Positions 17,503 through 27,240 of a DNA stretch of 64,000 nucleotides are shown in pieces. This stretch comes from Formosa sp. Hel3_A1_48. GTDB taxonomy: Bacteria > Bacteroidota > Bacteroidia > Flavobacteriales > Flavobacteriaceae. Location: the NCBI RefSeq assembly GCF_001735715.1, contig NZ_CP017259.1:1-64000 (forward strand), written 5' to 3'. The notes under the pieces were generated by a model. It worked only from the letters and a program-made list of their open reading frames with translations, was not told where the DNA came from and made no database searches. The position numbers and the translations under genes are program-made. The stretch's first letter is position 1, and every line of letters starts with the position of its first letter.

Positions 17503-17783
17503 CGCTTATCTGTATTGAGTACAAATGTAAACATTATGTTTTTTACATGTGTAAACAACATAAAAACTTATTTTTGTTTACAAATGTGTACGGTTTTGAC
17601 AGGATTTATTAATACTAAAATCTAAATTTCATAAATTAGTATTAAAATACTGTAAATCAGTATTTTAAATGTATTTAAATAAAGTGATTATTAAATAATT
17701 TAATGTTTTAAAAGATAGCTTTTTAATCAAATATTTTACCAATTTACATCTGTGGATAATAATTTTGTATACATTTGTAATCT
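17503..17783. promoter_or_regulatory. Divergent promoter region with five TACA-nn-TGT palindromes
   Basis: AT-rich intergenic region holding repeated sites of the form TACANNTGT(A/G): 17520-17529 (TACAAATGTA), 17542-17555 (TTTACATGTGTAAA, a 6-2-6 inverted repeat), 17577-17590, 17743-17756 and 17770-17779 (TACATTTGTA). The outer two overlap the -7 elements of the M14 gene (minus strand, about 17522-17529) and of the HTH gene (17770-17777). This is the layout of an operator set for a small helix-turn-helix repressor, most simply the adjacent gene product. A separate inverted repeat, AGTATTAAAATACT, lies at 17638-17651. Confidence 0.55.
17770..17777 (+). promoter_or_regulatory. TAnnTTTG promoter element, apparently leaderless
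   Basis: TACATTTG seven bases before the ATG of the HTH gene at 17784. With the usual -7 geometry transcription would start at or next to the ATG. The element is embedded in the palindrome TACATTTGTA, so a bound repressor would block it. Confidence 0.5.
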
Positions 17784-18173
17784 ATGATGAATACTGATGA
17801 TTTTAGAGCGCGTCTAAGTAAAATTATGTCCTATTATGGATTGTCAGCTTCTGCATTTGCCGAATTAATTCAAGTGCAAAAATCCAGTATTTCTCATGTG
17901 CTCAGTGGTCGAAATAAACCCAGTCTAGATTTTATACTGAAGCTCAATGCGGCTTTTCCGGACCTTAGCTTGTATTGGCTCCTCAATGGTGCTGGTGAGA
18001 TGATATCTATAACCCCTACTCCAATATCATCAGCCCCAACATCAAAAACTAATATACAGCACACTGAAGCTAAAAATGAGCCTGAAGCAGATAGTTCCAA
18101 GGCAATAGACCGTATAGTGATTTTTTATAAAGACGGGACTTTTGGGAGCTACGGAGATAAATTATTGAAGTAA
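17784..18173 (+). CDS. XRE-type helix-turn-helix regulator
   Basis: Protein of 129 aa. Residues about 5-65 form a Cro/C1-type helix-turn-helix domain (FRARLSKIMSYYGLSASAFAELI, then QKSSISHVLSGRNKPSLDFILKL), followed by WLLNGAGEM. The rest is a low-complexity Thr/Ser/Pro linker and a short C-terminal segment VIFYKDGTFGSY. Such proteins commonly repress their own promoter, and palindromes overlap it here. The gene could also start one codon later (Met-Met). It is followed after 28 bp by a lipoprotein gene that has its own promoter. No toxin-like partner is present. Confidence 0.85.
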   Translation: MMNTDDFRARLSKIMSYYGLSASAFAELIQVQKSSISHVLSGRNKPSLDFILKLNAAFPDLSLYWLLNGAGEMISITPTPISSAPTSKTNIQHTEAKNEPEADSSKAIDRIVIFYKDGTFGSYGDKLLK

Positions 18174-18197
18174 TTCTTATTTAGTTTTGTATTTTTG
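18165..18197 (+). promoter_or_regulatory. Promoter for the small lipoprotein gene
   Basis: TTG at 18165-18167 and TATTTTTG at 18190-18197 with a 22-bp spacer fit the Bacteroidota -33/-7 promoter pattern. The predicted start coincides with the ATG at 18202, so the transcript would be leaderless or nearly so. Confidence 0.5.
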
Positions 18198-18201
18198 TTC
18201 T

Positions 18202-18570
18202 ATGAACTATACTTATTTGCTGTTCTCCCTTTTGCTGTGTTCTTGCTACTCAATAGAACGTGACTGTACTTCATTCAAAACAGGTAATTTCGAAAGCAGC
18301 ATTCTAATAGATGGAAAAACTTTTGTTTCTAAATTCTCTAGGACTAAAAATATTCAAATTGAATATTTTAACTCCAAAACAGATACAGCCTCAGTGCGAT
18401 GGATCAATGATTGTGAAATGATTTTCAAAACTCTTAATCCAAAAAACAGAGCAGAACAAAAAGATGTACATCTTAAAATCCTTAGCACAACAAAAGATGC
18501 TTACACATTTGAATATGGGTATGTGGGTAGCTCGATTAAACAAAAAGGCAGAGCTAAACGAATAGACTAA
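18202..18570 (+). CDS. Small conserved putative lipoprotein next to parC
   Basis: Protein of 122 aa starting MNYTYLLFSLLLCSC: a short signal peptide ending in a lipobox-like LCSC, so probably a lipid-anchored envelope protein. The body contains ERDCTSFKTGNFE and RWINDCEMIFK, with two more Cys, and reads as a small beta-rich domain. I chose the ATG at 18202; an upstream TTG at 18187 would overlap the promoter. I recall relatives beside parC in flavobacteria, sometimes labelled topoisomerase IV by transfer from the neighbour; nothing in the sequence supports such a role. Its stop interlocks with the convergent parC stop over 4 nt. Confidence 0.75.
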   Translation: MNYTYLLFSLLLCSCYSIERDCTSFKTGNFESSILIDGKTFVSKFSRTKNIQIEYFNSKTDTASVRWINDCEMIFKTLNPKNRAEQKDVHLKILSTTKDAYTFEYGYVGSSIKQKGRAKRID

Positions 18571-21263
18571 AACAAAGTAATTTGTCCTTCCTCAGGATCT
18601 GTTGAACCCGATGATAAATCATCCGACCGTTGCACTTCTTCATCTTGTGTGGGAGGTAAAGTTTCTTCAAGGGTCTTCTGTTGTTGTAAATGGGCTTCAA
18701 CTGAAATTTCTACTTCATCAACAACTTCTAACTCATCTGCAGGAATTGCTTCAGGTGCTTGAAATGGCAACGGCTCCAATAAGTCAATTTGGTTTACTTT
18801 TTGACGGGATAATTGATTTCCTTGTGCAGAAATACCTTTCACGTCTATAAATTGTGCAATATTAATTTTTTGATTTGGTTTTCGATCTTTTCCCCTGTCC
18901 TTGGCGAATGTAAGCTCTGCCATTGGACGCCAATCTGTACTTACAATTTCTAAGGCACTGGAGGCATGGGCAGAAATAAAAACTTCTTCTTTACTTTCAT
19001 TTTCAATCAGAAAACGCTTTACAAAGTACTTTTCTTTGGCTCCATCATAATAAATAGCAGATATTGGTTTGGAAGGTATCCATTTTTCGAGCACAATCAT
19101 ATCATCACTAAAATGCGTTGTGATTTCTGGGACAATTGTTTTAATCAGCCCAGACTGTGTAATTACCAATAAGCGGTCCTCACCTCTAAACTCACCTATC
19201 AAATCGCCACGACCATCAACATTCAAACGTTGTATAGTATCGTCAAACCAAATCTTACGAGGTTTGAGGGTGCTCATCCCCTTTTCTTTTAATTCGATGC
19301 GCTTAACAGCGTGCTTAGTTACAATATTTCCTTTACTAGCACGCCCCTTGATAGAGATATCTGAAAAGTCAACATCCCATTTCAATTTTTTAATACTGCC
19401 TACTTGACGTAATAAAACAGAAACAATTTCAGCCTCACCATTTGGATTTGCCGAAAAGTACAGCACATTTGTTTGTGGCTTTCCTTTAGTTAGGTCATAT
19501 TCTCGATCACGGGTAATTGAAGTCACTGCAAAGCGCTTTATATACGATGCACCACCTTTACCATCCTTGTAAATCATATTATATATAGTCCGCGTGTCTT
19601 TCTTCTTGAATACCGACACATGAATGATATTTTTACCCACAAAAGTTTTGGTATCTACTTTGGTGACCATCATTTTTCCAGCTTTTGTAAACACAATAAT
19701 ATCATCAATATCACTGCAGTCACAGACGTATTCCTCTCGGCGCATCCCTGTTCCTACAAAACCTTCTTCTCTATTTACGTAAAGCTTCGTGTTTCTGATC
19801 ACAACTTTAGTTGCATCTACATCAGCAAAAACTTTAATTTCAGTTTTTCGTTCCTTCCCCTTGCCATAATCGGCTTTCAAGCGCTTGAAGTAAGCAATTG
19901 CATAATCGATGATTGTGGCTAAATATCCTTTAGTTTCTTCAATTTGATCTTCTAAAGCTTCAATTTTTTGCTGAGCTTTATCAATGTCAAACTTTGAAAT
20001 TCTTTTAATTCTAATTTCTGTAAGCCGAGTAATATCATCTGTTGTAATGGCACGCTTAAGGTGTTGAATATAAGGTTGTAGTCCTTTGTCAATTGCTGAA
20101 ATAACTCCTTCCCATGTTTCTTCATCTTCTATGTCGCGATAAATTCTATTTTCGATGAATATACGTTCTAAAGATGCAAAGTGCCACTGCTCCTCCAATT
20201 CATTGAGTCTAATTTCTAGCTCTAGCTTTAATAACTCTACCGTAAGATTGGTCGAATGGCGTAGCATTTCCGACACCCCAACGAACAAAGGCTTATTGTC
20301 TTCTATGACACAACCTAAAGGCGATATCGATGTCTCACAATTAGTGAATGCAAACAAAGCATCTATTGTTTTGTCTGGTGAAATACCAGATGGTAAATGA
20401 ATGAGAATCTCAACTTCAGCTGCTGTATTATCCTCAATTTTTTTGATTTTTATTTTACCTTTATCATTAGCTTTGAGGATGGAATCGATCAAGGAAGATG
20501 TAGTTGTCCCAAACGGAACCTCGGTAATGACAAGTGTGTTTTTATTCAACTGTCCAATACGGGCTCTACAACGAACTTTACCTCCACGTAGGCCGTCATT
20601 ATAATTTGAAAAATCCGCTATTCCTCCAGTAGCAAAATCAGGAACTATGGTAAAGCGCTTTCCTTGTAAGTGCTTGATTGAAGCCTCTATAAGTTCAATA
20701 AAGTTATGCGGTAAAACTTTCGTTGAAAGGCCAACCGCAATACCTTCAGCACCTTGTGCCAAAAGCAATGGGAATTTTACGGGTAAATTGATGGGCTCTT
20801 TACGGCGACCATCGTAAGAGGCCTGCCATTCTGTAGTTTTTGGATTAAAAACAACATCAAGTGCAAATTTTGAAAGACGAGCTTCGATGTATCGCGAAGC
20901 TGCAGCTCTATCACCAGTCAAAATATTTCCCCAGTTTCCTTGTGTGTCAATTAATAAATCTTTTTGGCCGATTTGAACCATGGCATCAGCTATACTGGCG
21001 TCTCCATGAGGATGGTATTGCATCGTGTGTCCAACGATGTTAGCCACTTTATTGTAGCGCCCATCATCAAGATCTTTCATGGAATGTAAAATACGGCGTT
21101 GAACAGGTTTAAATCCATCTTCAATCGCAGGTACAGCACGTTCTAAGATCACATAAGAAGCATAATCCAAAAACCAGTCTTTATACATCCCTGTGACCCT
21201 AGTAATGGTTTCTTGTCCTTGTGTATGATCTTCTTCTGGTATATGTCCTTGATCTTCAATCAT
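18567..21263 (-). CDS. parC: DNA topoisomerase IV subunit A
   Basis: Type IIA topoisomerase subunit that cleaves and rejoins DNA to decatenate daughter chromosomes. It is 898 aa. The active-site Tyr is in ASRYIEAR (near residue 127), preceded by MQYHPHGDASI and TQGNWGN. A coiled-coil tower follows (about 370-460) and then a beta-propeller-like C-terminal domain and an acidic, low-complexity tail (about 830-898). The gene begins directly after the parE stop with no gap, so the two subunits are translationally linked. Confidence 0.96.
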   Translation of the reverse strand: MIEDQGHIPEEDHTQGQETITRVTGMYKDWFLDYASYVILERAVPAIEDGFKPVQRRILHSMKDLDDGRYNKVANIVGHTMQYHPHGDASIADAMVQIGQKDLLIDTQGNWGNILTGDRAAASRYIEARLSKFALDVVFNPKTTEWQASYDGRRKEPINLPVKFPLLLAQGAEGIAVGLSTKVLPHNFIELIEASIKHLQGKRFTIVPDFATGGIADFSNYNDGLRGGKVRCRARIGQLNKNTLVITEVPFGTTTSSLIDSILKANDKGKIKIKKIEDNTAAEVEILIHLPSGISPDKTIDALFAFTNCETSISPLGCVIEDNKPLFVGVSEMLRHSTNLTVELLKLELEIRLNELEEQWHFASLERIFIENRIYRDIEDEETWEGVISAIDKGLQPYIQHLKRAITTDDITRLTEIRIKRISKFDIDKAQQKIEALEDQIEETKGYLATIIDYAIAYFKRLKADYGKGKERKTEIKVFADVDATKVVIRNTKLYVNREEGFVGTGMRREEYVCDCSDIDDIIVFTKAGKMMVTKVDTKTFVGKNIIHVSVFKKKDTRTIYNMIYKDGKGGASYIKRFAVTSITRDREYDLTKGKPQTNVLYFSANPNGEAEIVSVLLRQVGSIKKLKWDVDFSDISIKGRASKGNIVTKHAVKRIELKEKGMSTLKPRKIWFDDTIQRLNVDGRGDLIGEFRGEDRLLVITQSGLIKTIVPEITTHFSDDMIVLEKWIPSKPISAIYYDGAKEKYFVKRFLIENESKEEVFISAHASSALEIVSTDWRPMAELTFAKDRGKDRKPNQKINIAQFIDVKGISAQGNQLSRQKVNQIDLLEPLPFQAPEAIPADELEVVDEVEISVEAHLQQQKTLEETLPPTQDEEVQRSDDLSSGSTDPEEGQITLF

Positions 21264-23129
21264 CTAGGATGGATTTACGGGCTCAATAAGGTCTAATTCG
21301 ACCTTGAGGTTATCAATAATAAATTTCTGACGTTCAGGGGTGTTTTTACCCATGTAAAATGACAACAACTCACTTATGGACTTATCTGTATCTAACATCA
21401 CAGGGTCCAAACGAATATCTTCACCAATAAAATATTTAAACTCATTTGGAGAAATTTCACCTAAGCCTTTGAATCGAGTAATCTCGGGTTTTGGTCTTAG
21501 CTTTTGAATCGCGTCTACACGCTCTTGTTCGGAATAACAGTAAATGGTTTCTTTTTTATTACGTACCCTAAAAAGTGGCGTTTGTAAAATATACAAATGC
21601 CCTTCTTTTATAAGTTCAGGGAAAAACTGTAAAAAGAATGTAATTAACAGTAGCCGAATATGCATACCATCAACGTCAGCATCAGTAGCTATGACGATAT
21701 TGTTGTAACGCAAATCTTCTATTGATTCTTCGATATTTAGGGCTGCTTGTAGTAAATTAAACTCCTCATTTTCATAAACAATTTTTTTGGTTAAACCATA
21801 GCAGTTAAGTGGTTTTCCCTTTAAGCTAAATACAGCTTGAGTATTCACATCTCGTGATTTTGTGATGCTTCCCGATGCTGAATCACCCTCAGTAATGAAG
21901 AGCGTTGTTTCTAAGTTTCTATTGTTTTTTGCATCGCCGAAATGTACGCGGCAGTCGCGTAATTTTTTATTGTGTAAGCTCGCTTTTTTAGCGCGTTCTT
22001 TAGCTATTTTACGAATTCCTGAGAGCTCCTTGCGTTCGCGCTCTGCTTGCAAAATTTTTCGCTGAATTGCTTCCGCAGTATCAGGGTTCTTGTGTAGGTA
22101 ATTGTCGAGTTGTGTTTTAACAAAATCGTTGATAAATGTTCGCACGGTAGGCAGTCCACCACCCATATCCGTTGACCCTAATTTAGTTTTGGTCTGACTT
22201 TCAAAAACGGGCTCCATTACTTTTACAGCAATCGCAGATATGATAGATTTTCTAATGTCAGAAGCATCATAGCTTTTGCCAAAAAAGTCGCGAATGGTTT
22301 TTACAAATGCTTCCCTAAAAGCGGCCAAGTGTGTTCCACCTTGAGTTGTATTTTGTCCGTTAACGAAAGAATGATATTCTTCACTGTATTGAGTTTTACT
22401 GTGTGTTAGGGCCACTTCAATGTCATCGGCACGAAGATGGATTGTAGGGTAAAGACGATCTTCTTGTTTGGTATTATCTTCAAGTAAATCTTTTAATCCA
22501 TTTTCACTAAAAAACTTCTCTCCGTTAAAACTTATAGTAAGTCCTGGATTGAGGTATACATAATTTTTGAGCATACGGGCCACATACTCATTTCTATATT
22601 TATAATTTTTAAAAATAGAGGGGTCAGGAACGAATGAGACCTTTGTGCCTTTTCGGCGTGTAGTGTCCTCCAAAATTTCTTCTTGAGTCAATACCCCAGA
22701 TTCAAATTCAGCTGAGGCAGACTTTCCGTCTCGATTAGATTCGACACGAAAATAAGTGGACAAAGCATTGACGGCTTTAGTCCCTACTCCGTTGAGCCCA
22801 ACAGATTTCTTAAATGCTCTGGAATCGTACTTCCCTCCAGTATTCATTTTAGAAACCACATCGACTACTTTACCTAAGGGTATACCACGACCATAATCCC
22901 GTACAATGACTTTATTTCCTTGAATAGAAATCTCGATAGACTTTCCCGCCCCCATGACGAATTCGTCTATAGAGTTGTCTAAGACCTCTTTAAGTAGAAT
23001 GTATATTCCATCATCAGCAGAGGAACCATCACCTAGTTTACCAATATACATACCCGGACGCATACGGATATGCTCCTTCCAATCGAGGGATCTAATGTTA
23101 TCTTCTGTATAGCTGGTATTTTGGGCCAT
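21264..23129 (-). CDS. parE: DNA topoisomerase IV subunit B
   Basis: ATPase subunit of topoisomerase IV, 621 aa. The GHKL ATP-binding motifs are visible ([36 protein letters not shown], and QTKTKLGS with the ATP-contacting Lys). The TOPRIM domain shows [12 protein letters not shown] near 410 and [12 protein letters not shown] near 490. It is the first gene of the parE-parC pair, and parC follows without a gap. The gap to ychF (131 bp) is AT-rich without an evident hairpin. Confidence 0.96.
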   Translation of the reverse strand: MAQNTSYTEDNIRSLDWKEHIRMRPGMYIGKLGDGSSADDGIYILLKEVLDNSIDEFVMGAGKSIEISIQGNKVIVRDYGRGIPLGKVVDVVSKMNTGGKYDSRAFKKSVGLNGVGTKAVNALSTYFRVESNRDGKSASAEFESGVLTQEEILEDTTRRKGTKVSFVPDPSIFKNYKYRNEYVARMLKNYVYLNPGLTISFNGEKFFSENGLKDLLEDNTKQEDRLYPTIHLRADDIEVALTHSKTQYSEEYHSFVNGQNTTQGGTHLAAFREAFVKTIRDFFGKSYDASDIRKSIISAIAVKVMEPVFESQTKTKLGSTDMGGGLPTVRTFINDFVKTQLDNYLHKNPDTAEAIQRKILQAERERKELSGIRKIAKERAKKASLHNKKLRDCRVHFGDAKNNRNLETTLFITEGDSASGSITKSRDVNTQAVFSLKGKPLNCYGLTKKIVYENEEFNLLQAALNIEESIEDLRYNNIVIATDADVDGMHIRLLLITFFLQFFPELIKEGHLYILQTPLFRVRNKKETIYCYSEQERVDAIQKLRPKPEITRFKGLGEISPNEFKYFIGEDIRLDPVMLDTDKSISELLSFYMGKNTPERQKFIIDNLKVELDLIEPVNPS

Positions 23130-23260
23130 AAAAATTGGTCAGATGAAGTGCTAATATAGCACAACGATTTAAAAAATGAAACCTTTAAAACACAAAATAA
23201 TTAACAAAAAAAAAGAAGTATTGTTGAGAACATTTTATGTTCAAAAAGAAAGAAATTTTC

Positions 23261-24355
23261 TTAAACATTAAACAAGAAATGAACCACATCTCCATCCTTG
23301 ACGACATAGTTTTTTCCTTCTACACGCATTTTCCCAGCCTCCTTAACCTTTAATTCACTTCCAAAATCAACATAGTCATTGTAAGCAATAACTTCGGCAC
23401 GAATAAATCCTTTTTCAAAATCAGTATGAATAACTCCAGCAGCTTGCGGCGCAGAGGCACCAATAGGAATGGTCCAAGCGCGAACCTCTTTGACCCCAGC
23501 AGTAAAATAGGTTTGAAGACTCAAAAGTTTATAGGCCGATCGAATAAGCTTAGCTGAACCTGGCTCTTCTAAACCAATATCTTGTAAAAAGAGTTGACGT
23601 TCTTCAAAATCGTCAAGCTCATTAATATCTGCTTCGGTACCAACAGCCAAGACTAGAACTTCTGCTTGTTCTGATGATGTAGCTGATTTAACTTGATCGA
23701 CATAAGCATTGCCATTGACCGCGGCATTTTCGTCTACATTACATACGTACAGCACAGGCTTTGCTGTAATAAATTGCAATGGTTTAATATAAAGCTCAAA
23801 ATCATCATCAGATACTTCTAGACTGCGCACAGATTTTCCTGCTTCTAGATGTGCTTTTATTTGCTCTAAAACAGCCGCTTCTTTTTGTGCTTCCTTATTT
23901 CCTGTCTTTGCTGTACGCTTTACTTTTTCTAGTTTTTTTTCAACGGTTTCTAAATCTTTGAGTTGTAGTTCCGTATCTATTGTGTCTTTATCCCTAATCG
24001 GATCCACACTACCATCGACGTGAACAATATTATCATTGTCAAAACAACGCAATACATGTAAAATTGCATCAGTTTCACGAATATTAGCCAGGAATTGATT
24101 ACCAAGACCCTCTCCTTTACTCGCCCCTTTAACTAATCCGGCAATATCTACGATCTCAACAGTTGCAGGAATGACTTTTTCTGGATTTACTAAAGACTCT
24201 AATTTTGAAAGTCGAGGATCAGGAACATTAACTACGCCTACATTTGGCTCTATGGTGCAAAACGGAAAATTAGCACTTTGCGCTTTGGCATTAGACAAAC
24301 AATTAAATAGAGTTGATTTACCTACATTGGGCAATCCCACAATTCCAGCTTTCAT
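23261..24355 (-). CDS. ychF: Ribosome-binding ATPase YchF
   Basis: Obg-family P-loop protein of 364 aa that binds ribosomes and hydrolyses ATP rather than GTP. The Walker A is [11 protein letters not shown] at residues 7-17, [17 protein letters not shown] gives G3, and the specificity motif reads CNVDE instead of NKxD, as expected for the ATP-using YchF group. A coiled coil (about 130-175) and a C-terminal TGS domain (about 280-364) follow. Apparently monocistronic. Confidence 0.96.
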   Translation of the reverse strand: MKAGIVGLPNVGKSTLFNCLSNAKAQSANFPFCTIEPNVGVVNVPDPRLSKLESLVNPEKVIPATVEIVDIAGLVKGASKGEGLGNQFLANIRETDAILHVLRCFDNDNIVHVDGSVDPIRDKDTIDTELQLKDLETVEKKLEKVKRTAKTGNKEAQKEAAVLEQIKAHLEAGKSVRSLEVSDDDFELYIKPLQFITAKPVLYVCNVDENAAVNGNAYVDQVKSATSSEQAEVLVLAVGTEADINELDDFEERQLFLQDIGLEEPGSAKLIRSAYKLLSLQTYFTAGVKEVRAWTIPIGASAPQAAGVIHTDFEKGFIRAEVIAYNDYVDFGSELKVKEAGKMRVEGKNYVVKDGDVVHFLFNV

Positions 24356-24490
24356 AGTTTTTTAGATTAGGCTGCAAAAGTAAACAAATGAACGATAAAA
24401 TGTAAACCCTATTTCTGAATGTTTAAAAAAATATTATTGCTACAAATAGACCTACTATAAATGATCTAATGGGTTTATTTTTATTCTATT

Positions 24491-25300
24491 TTAACTATTT
24501 GCAACATGACTATAAAGCTCGGTTGTTGTTATATTTTTATGTCCCAAAGCAGCTTGTATATATTTAATACTGACTCCATTTTCAAGTTGATGTGTCGCGT
24601 ATGAGTGACGCAGCATATGCGGCGTAACCTTTTTTTGTATTTTAGCTTTTTGTGCATATTTTTTCACAAACACCTGTATGCTTTTGGGGGAGTAATATTG
24701 AGCTTTTTGGCCTTCAAAAACAACTGTTTTGGGTTGATATAATCTATAATAGTGTTCCAAACTCAATAAAAGCGATTTTGGCAAAGCCACTGTTCGGTCC
24801 TTTTTGCCTTTCGTATTGCGTATTAAGATGCGCATGTTTCCTGAGTCTATATCTGAAATTTTGAGTGTAATAACTTCTGAAACTCTTAGCCCGCAGCCGT
24901 AAAGTAACTTCATAATACACATGTGCTTTAGATTTTCGCAAACATCAATTAAAGCTTTCACTTCTGTAACACTTAGGTGTCTTGGAAGACGTTTTAGTGT
25001 TCGCCTTTGATACAATAAAGTCATGTCTAATTTTCTATTGAAATAAAACCCATAGTACTTGTTTATAGCTGAAATAATTTGTCTTTGATAAGTTGGGCTT
25101 ATTCCTTCTTTGTCGTGCAGTTTGGAAATACAATCTTGGATTTGTCGAATGCTTAGGTGCTTCAAATCTTGGCTGTTAAAGGCCACAAAAAACTTGGATA
25201 AAGCATTTTTGTAAGTTTTGATACTGGAAGGCGCATAGCGTTGCTCACGCAACTTTATGACAAAATCTTCCAAAGTGTTGTGTGGATTTGGGAACATCAC
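24491..25300 (-). CDS. Lone tyrosine recombinase, XerC/D-like
   Basis: Site-specific recombinase of 269 aa with an N-terminal SAM-like core-binding domain (about 10-85) and a complete catalytic domain. Catalytic residues are visible: Arg in GCGLRVSEV (near 146), Lys in TKGKKDRT, His-x-x-Arg in HMLRHSYATH (near 235), His in LGHKNITT and Tyr in ELYSHV (near 264). It ends just after the Tyr, which is short for the larger integron-type relatives common in Bacteroidota. It is not beside a tRNA and no direct repeats were found, so its substrate is unknown. The upstream 368 bp has no recognisable gene. Confidence 0.88.
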   Translation of the reverse strand: MMFPNPHNTLEDFVIKLREQRYAPSSIKTYKNALSKFFVAFNSQDLKHLSIRQIQDCISKLHDKEGISPTYQRQIISAINKYYGFYFNRKLDMTLLYQRRTLKRLPRHLSVTEVKALIDVCENLKHMCIMKLLYGCGLRVSEVITLKISDIDSGNMRILIRNTKGKKDRTVALPKSLLLSLEHYYRLYQPKTVVFEGQKAQYYSPKSIQVFVKKYAQKAKIQKKVTPHMLRHSYATHQLENGVSIKYIQAALGHKNITTTELYSHVANS

Positions 25301-25668
25301 ATTTACTTAGGGATAATTGATATCAGATCAAATTTATATTTATTTTATCGATTTTCAAAACTTTTGATCATCTCATCTAGAACTGACATATGAAAGCTGC
25401 AATGATTGGCAGTTAGTTTTCTAGATATACTTACAATAATCGAGTTATTGCACAACATAAAATGTACTTATCGGAGGATGTTGTTGAAATAGAAATTGTG
25501 CTAATCGCCGAACCTATTGGGGCATCAAGACATGTGATAGATTTGGGTTAAAAAAAAACCTAAGTGTGTAGTATTTGATATATCATGGGCGCCTATTTAA
25601 TGATATTCTTTCATAAATAAATAGAAAAAAAAGATTATCAAATAGACGGGACCAAAAAAAGTATCTGC
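25301..25668. other. Gene-poor stretch upstream of the lone recombinase
   Basis: No convincing gene. The only reading frame of note is a 29-codon ORF on the plus strand at 25462-25551 (MYLSEDVVEIEIVLIAEP...), which I do not recognise. It ends in GGGTTA followed by a run of A and CC (about 25545-25560), a weak inverted repeat. Another inverted repeat, GATCAAA with TTTGATC, flanks about 35 bp near 25327-25371. It could hold a recombination site or decayed mobile DNA, but neither can be shown. Confidence 0.35.
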
Positions 25669-26022
25669 TTAATCCTCGGGATGCATAAAGCGTTGTTTCC
25701 CAAGAAGAACTTCTTCTGTCTCAACGTTATTTTCATCTGGTACACAACAATCTACTGGGCATACGGCAGCACATTGTGGCTCTTCGTGAAAACCTTTACA
25801 TTCTGTACATTTATCAGGAACTATAAAATAATATTCATCACTAACAGGAATTTGTGCTTCATCCGCATCAACTTGTTTGCCATTAGGTAAAATAATTTGC
25901 CCTTGTAAACTAGTGCCGTCATTGTAGCGCCAATCGTCCGCACCTTCATATATGGCCGTGTTTGGGCACTCGGGCTCGCATGCTCCGCAATTGATACATT
26001 CATCAGTGATTATAATCGCCAT
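25669..26022 (-). CDS. Ferredoxin, dicluster 4Fe-4S type
   Basis: Electron carrier of 117 aa. Two Cys clusters are visible: [12 protein letters not shown] at residues 9-20, and [18 protein letters not shown] near 75-92. An insert of about 55 residues lies between them, as in the longer bacterial ferredoxins. The C-terminal tail ends [14 protein letters not shown]. It is divergent from the acyl-CoA reductase gene, with promoters facing away from each other in the 70-bp gap; the pairing with acyl-CoA reductase and serC-serA is an order I associate with flavobacteria. Electron partner unknown. Confidence 0.93.
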   Translation of the reverse strand: MAIIITDECINCGACEPECPNTAIYEGADDWRYNDGTSLQGQIILPNGKQVDADEAQIPVSDEYYFIVPDKCTECKGFHEEPQCAAVCPVDCCVPDENNVETEEVLLGKQRFMHPED

Positions 26023-26047
26023 AGTCGTTTTTCGATTATTTATTAAC

Positions 26048-26090
26048 TAAATTTGCAACAAAATTAACGCCAAAATTACGGTTTAACAAA
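26048..26090. promoter_or_regulatory. Back-to-back promoters of ferredoxin and acyl-CoA reductase genes
   Basis: On the minus strand, a -7 element TAATTTTG at 26066-26059 and a TTTG at 26090-26087 are spaced by 20 bp, a good match to the Bacteroidota consensus; the leader to the ferredoxin ATG would be about 30 nt. On the plus strand TAAATTTG at 26048-26055 would serve the acyl-CoA reductase with a similar leader. The two elements nearly touch, so the genes are unlikely to fire at once from one template. Confidence 0.5.
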
Positions 26091-26092
26091 TT

Positions 26093-27154
26093 ATGAATCA
26101 TAAAAAAAATATAATAAAAACCTTAGAGCATTTGGGGGTATTTTTAGGACAATTCACATCTGTAGAGCCAAAAAAGTCAAAAGAAGCCCTACACAATGAT
26201 TTATTTTTCGATGGATTCAAACAGCAGTTAAAATTAGCTCAAGAATACAATGGCTGGTTTACTAAAGCAAACCTAATTTTTGCAATTCAACAATGGTATA
26301 ATCTTCTACAGAAAAAAATACTTGAGCAATGGCTTAGCGCCTACAAATTACCAGTGCAACATCCCAAAAAAGTAGCCATTATCATGGCGGGTAATATCCC
26401 TTTAGTAGGCTTTCACGACTTTATCTCTGCTTTAGTGTCAGGACACAACATCGTAATAAAACAGTCATCAAATGATAAGCATTTATTGCCTTACTTGGTA
26501 TCTTATGTACAGCATCTAGCACCAAATCTTAAAGGGAAAATAAAATTCACTAACAATAAATTAGAGGATTTTGATGCAGTCATTGCTACTGGTAGTAACA
26601 ATACAGCACGTTATTTTGAAGCTTATTTTAAAGACTACCCGGCTATTGTACGAAAAAATAGAAATTCAGTAGCAATTCTCACAGGAAAAGAGTCAAAAGA
26701 ACAGCTAACTGGACTTGCTGAAGACATTTTTAGATACTATGGGTTGGGTTGTCGTAGTGTATCCAAATTATTTGTTCCGAAAGATTATGATTTTGATGGA
26801 TTTTTTAATGCAATTTACGAATGGCATCCTATCATGAATAGTGCTAAATATGCCAATAACTACGATTACAATAAAGCTGTTTATTTGATGAGTGAATTTA
26901 ATTTACTCGAAAATGGTTTTTTAATGTTGAAAGAAGATCCACACTACGGCTCTCCTATTGCTACTTTATTTTATGAATTTTATGAAAATTTGGAAACATT
27001 AAAAGAAAGATTGAAAAACGACAACAAATACATACAATGCATTGTTTCAGAAGGGTTATTAACTAAAGAAATTCCATTTGGCCACACACAATGCCCTAGT
27101 TTAGGTGATTATGCAGACAATGTAGACACTGTTGATTTCCTGTTGAAAATATAA
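26093..27154 (+). CDS. Acyl-CoA reductase (LuxC-like)
   Basis: Aldehyde-dehydrogenase-superfamily protein of 353 aa resembling LuxC acyl-CoA reductases. Visible stretches are KVAIIMAGNIPLVGFHDFI with the cofactor fold (near 98-116), IATGSNNTARYFE, and the candidate active-site Cys in YYGLGCRSVSKLF near residue 219. The likely reaction is NADPH-dependent reduction of a fatty acyl thioester to an aldehyde, but the physiological substrate is unknown. Neighbours are a divergent ferredoxin and serC 86 bp downstream, so a link to lipid or serine metabolism is possible but unproven. Confidence 0.82.
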   Translation: MNHKKNIIKTLEHLGVFLGQFTSVEPKKSKEALHNDLFFDGFKQQLKLAQEYNGWFTKANLIFAIQQWYNLLQKKILEQWLSAYKLPVQHPKKVAIIMAGNIPLVGFHDFISALVSGHNIVIKQSSNDKHLLPYLVSYVQHLAPNLKGKIKFTNNKLEDFDAVIATGSNNTARYFEAYFKDYPAIVRKNRNSVAILTGKESKEQLTGLAEDIFRYYGLGCRSVSKLFVPKDYDFDGFFNAIYEWHPIMNSAKYANNYDYNKAVYLMSEFNLLENGFLMLKEDPHYGSPIATLFYEFYENLETLKERLKNDNKYIQCIVSEGLLTKEIPFGHTQCPSLGDYADNVDTVDFLLKI

Positions 27155-27240
27155 CATAACATTATCAATTTTTTTGCAGTTTTATCAATAATTAATTCAG
27201 ACCTTTACGGCTTAATTTTTTAATGGCTAACACCTACACA

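Noticed and set aside
17751-17759. Perfect DnaA-box-like sequence TGTGGATAA (TTATCCACA on the other strand) in an AT-rich gap, in a window that starts with dnaN
   Set aside because: A single 9-bp match in 64 kb is expected about every second window by chance; no cluster of boxes, no dnaA gene, and it overlaps one of the TACA-nn-TGT sites. Not called an origin.
17784-18570. Toxin-antitoxin pair (HTH protein plus following small gene)
   Set aside because: The second gene encodes a lipoprotein-like product with its own promoter, not a toxin family; the two are not coupled by overlap.
25462-25551. 29-codon ORF in the gap upstream of the lone recombinase
   Set aside because: Too short, no recognisable signal or membrane pattern, no conserved context; recorded only inside the gap description.
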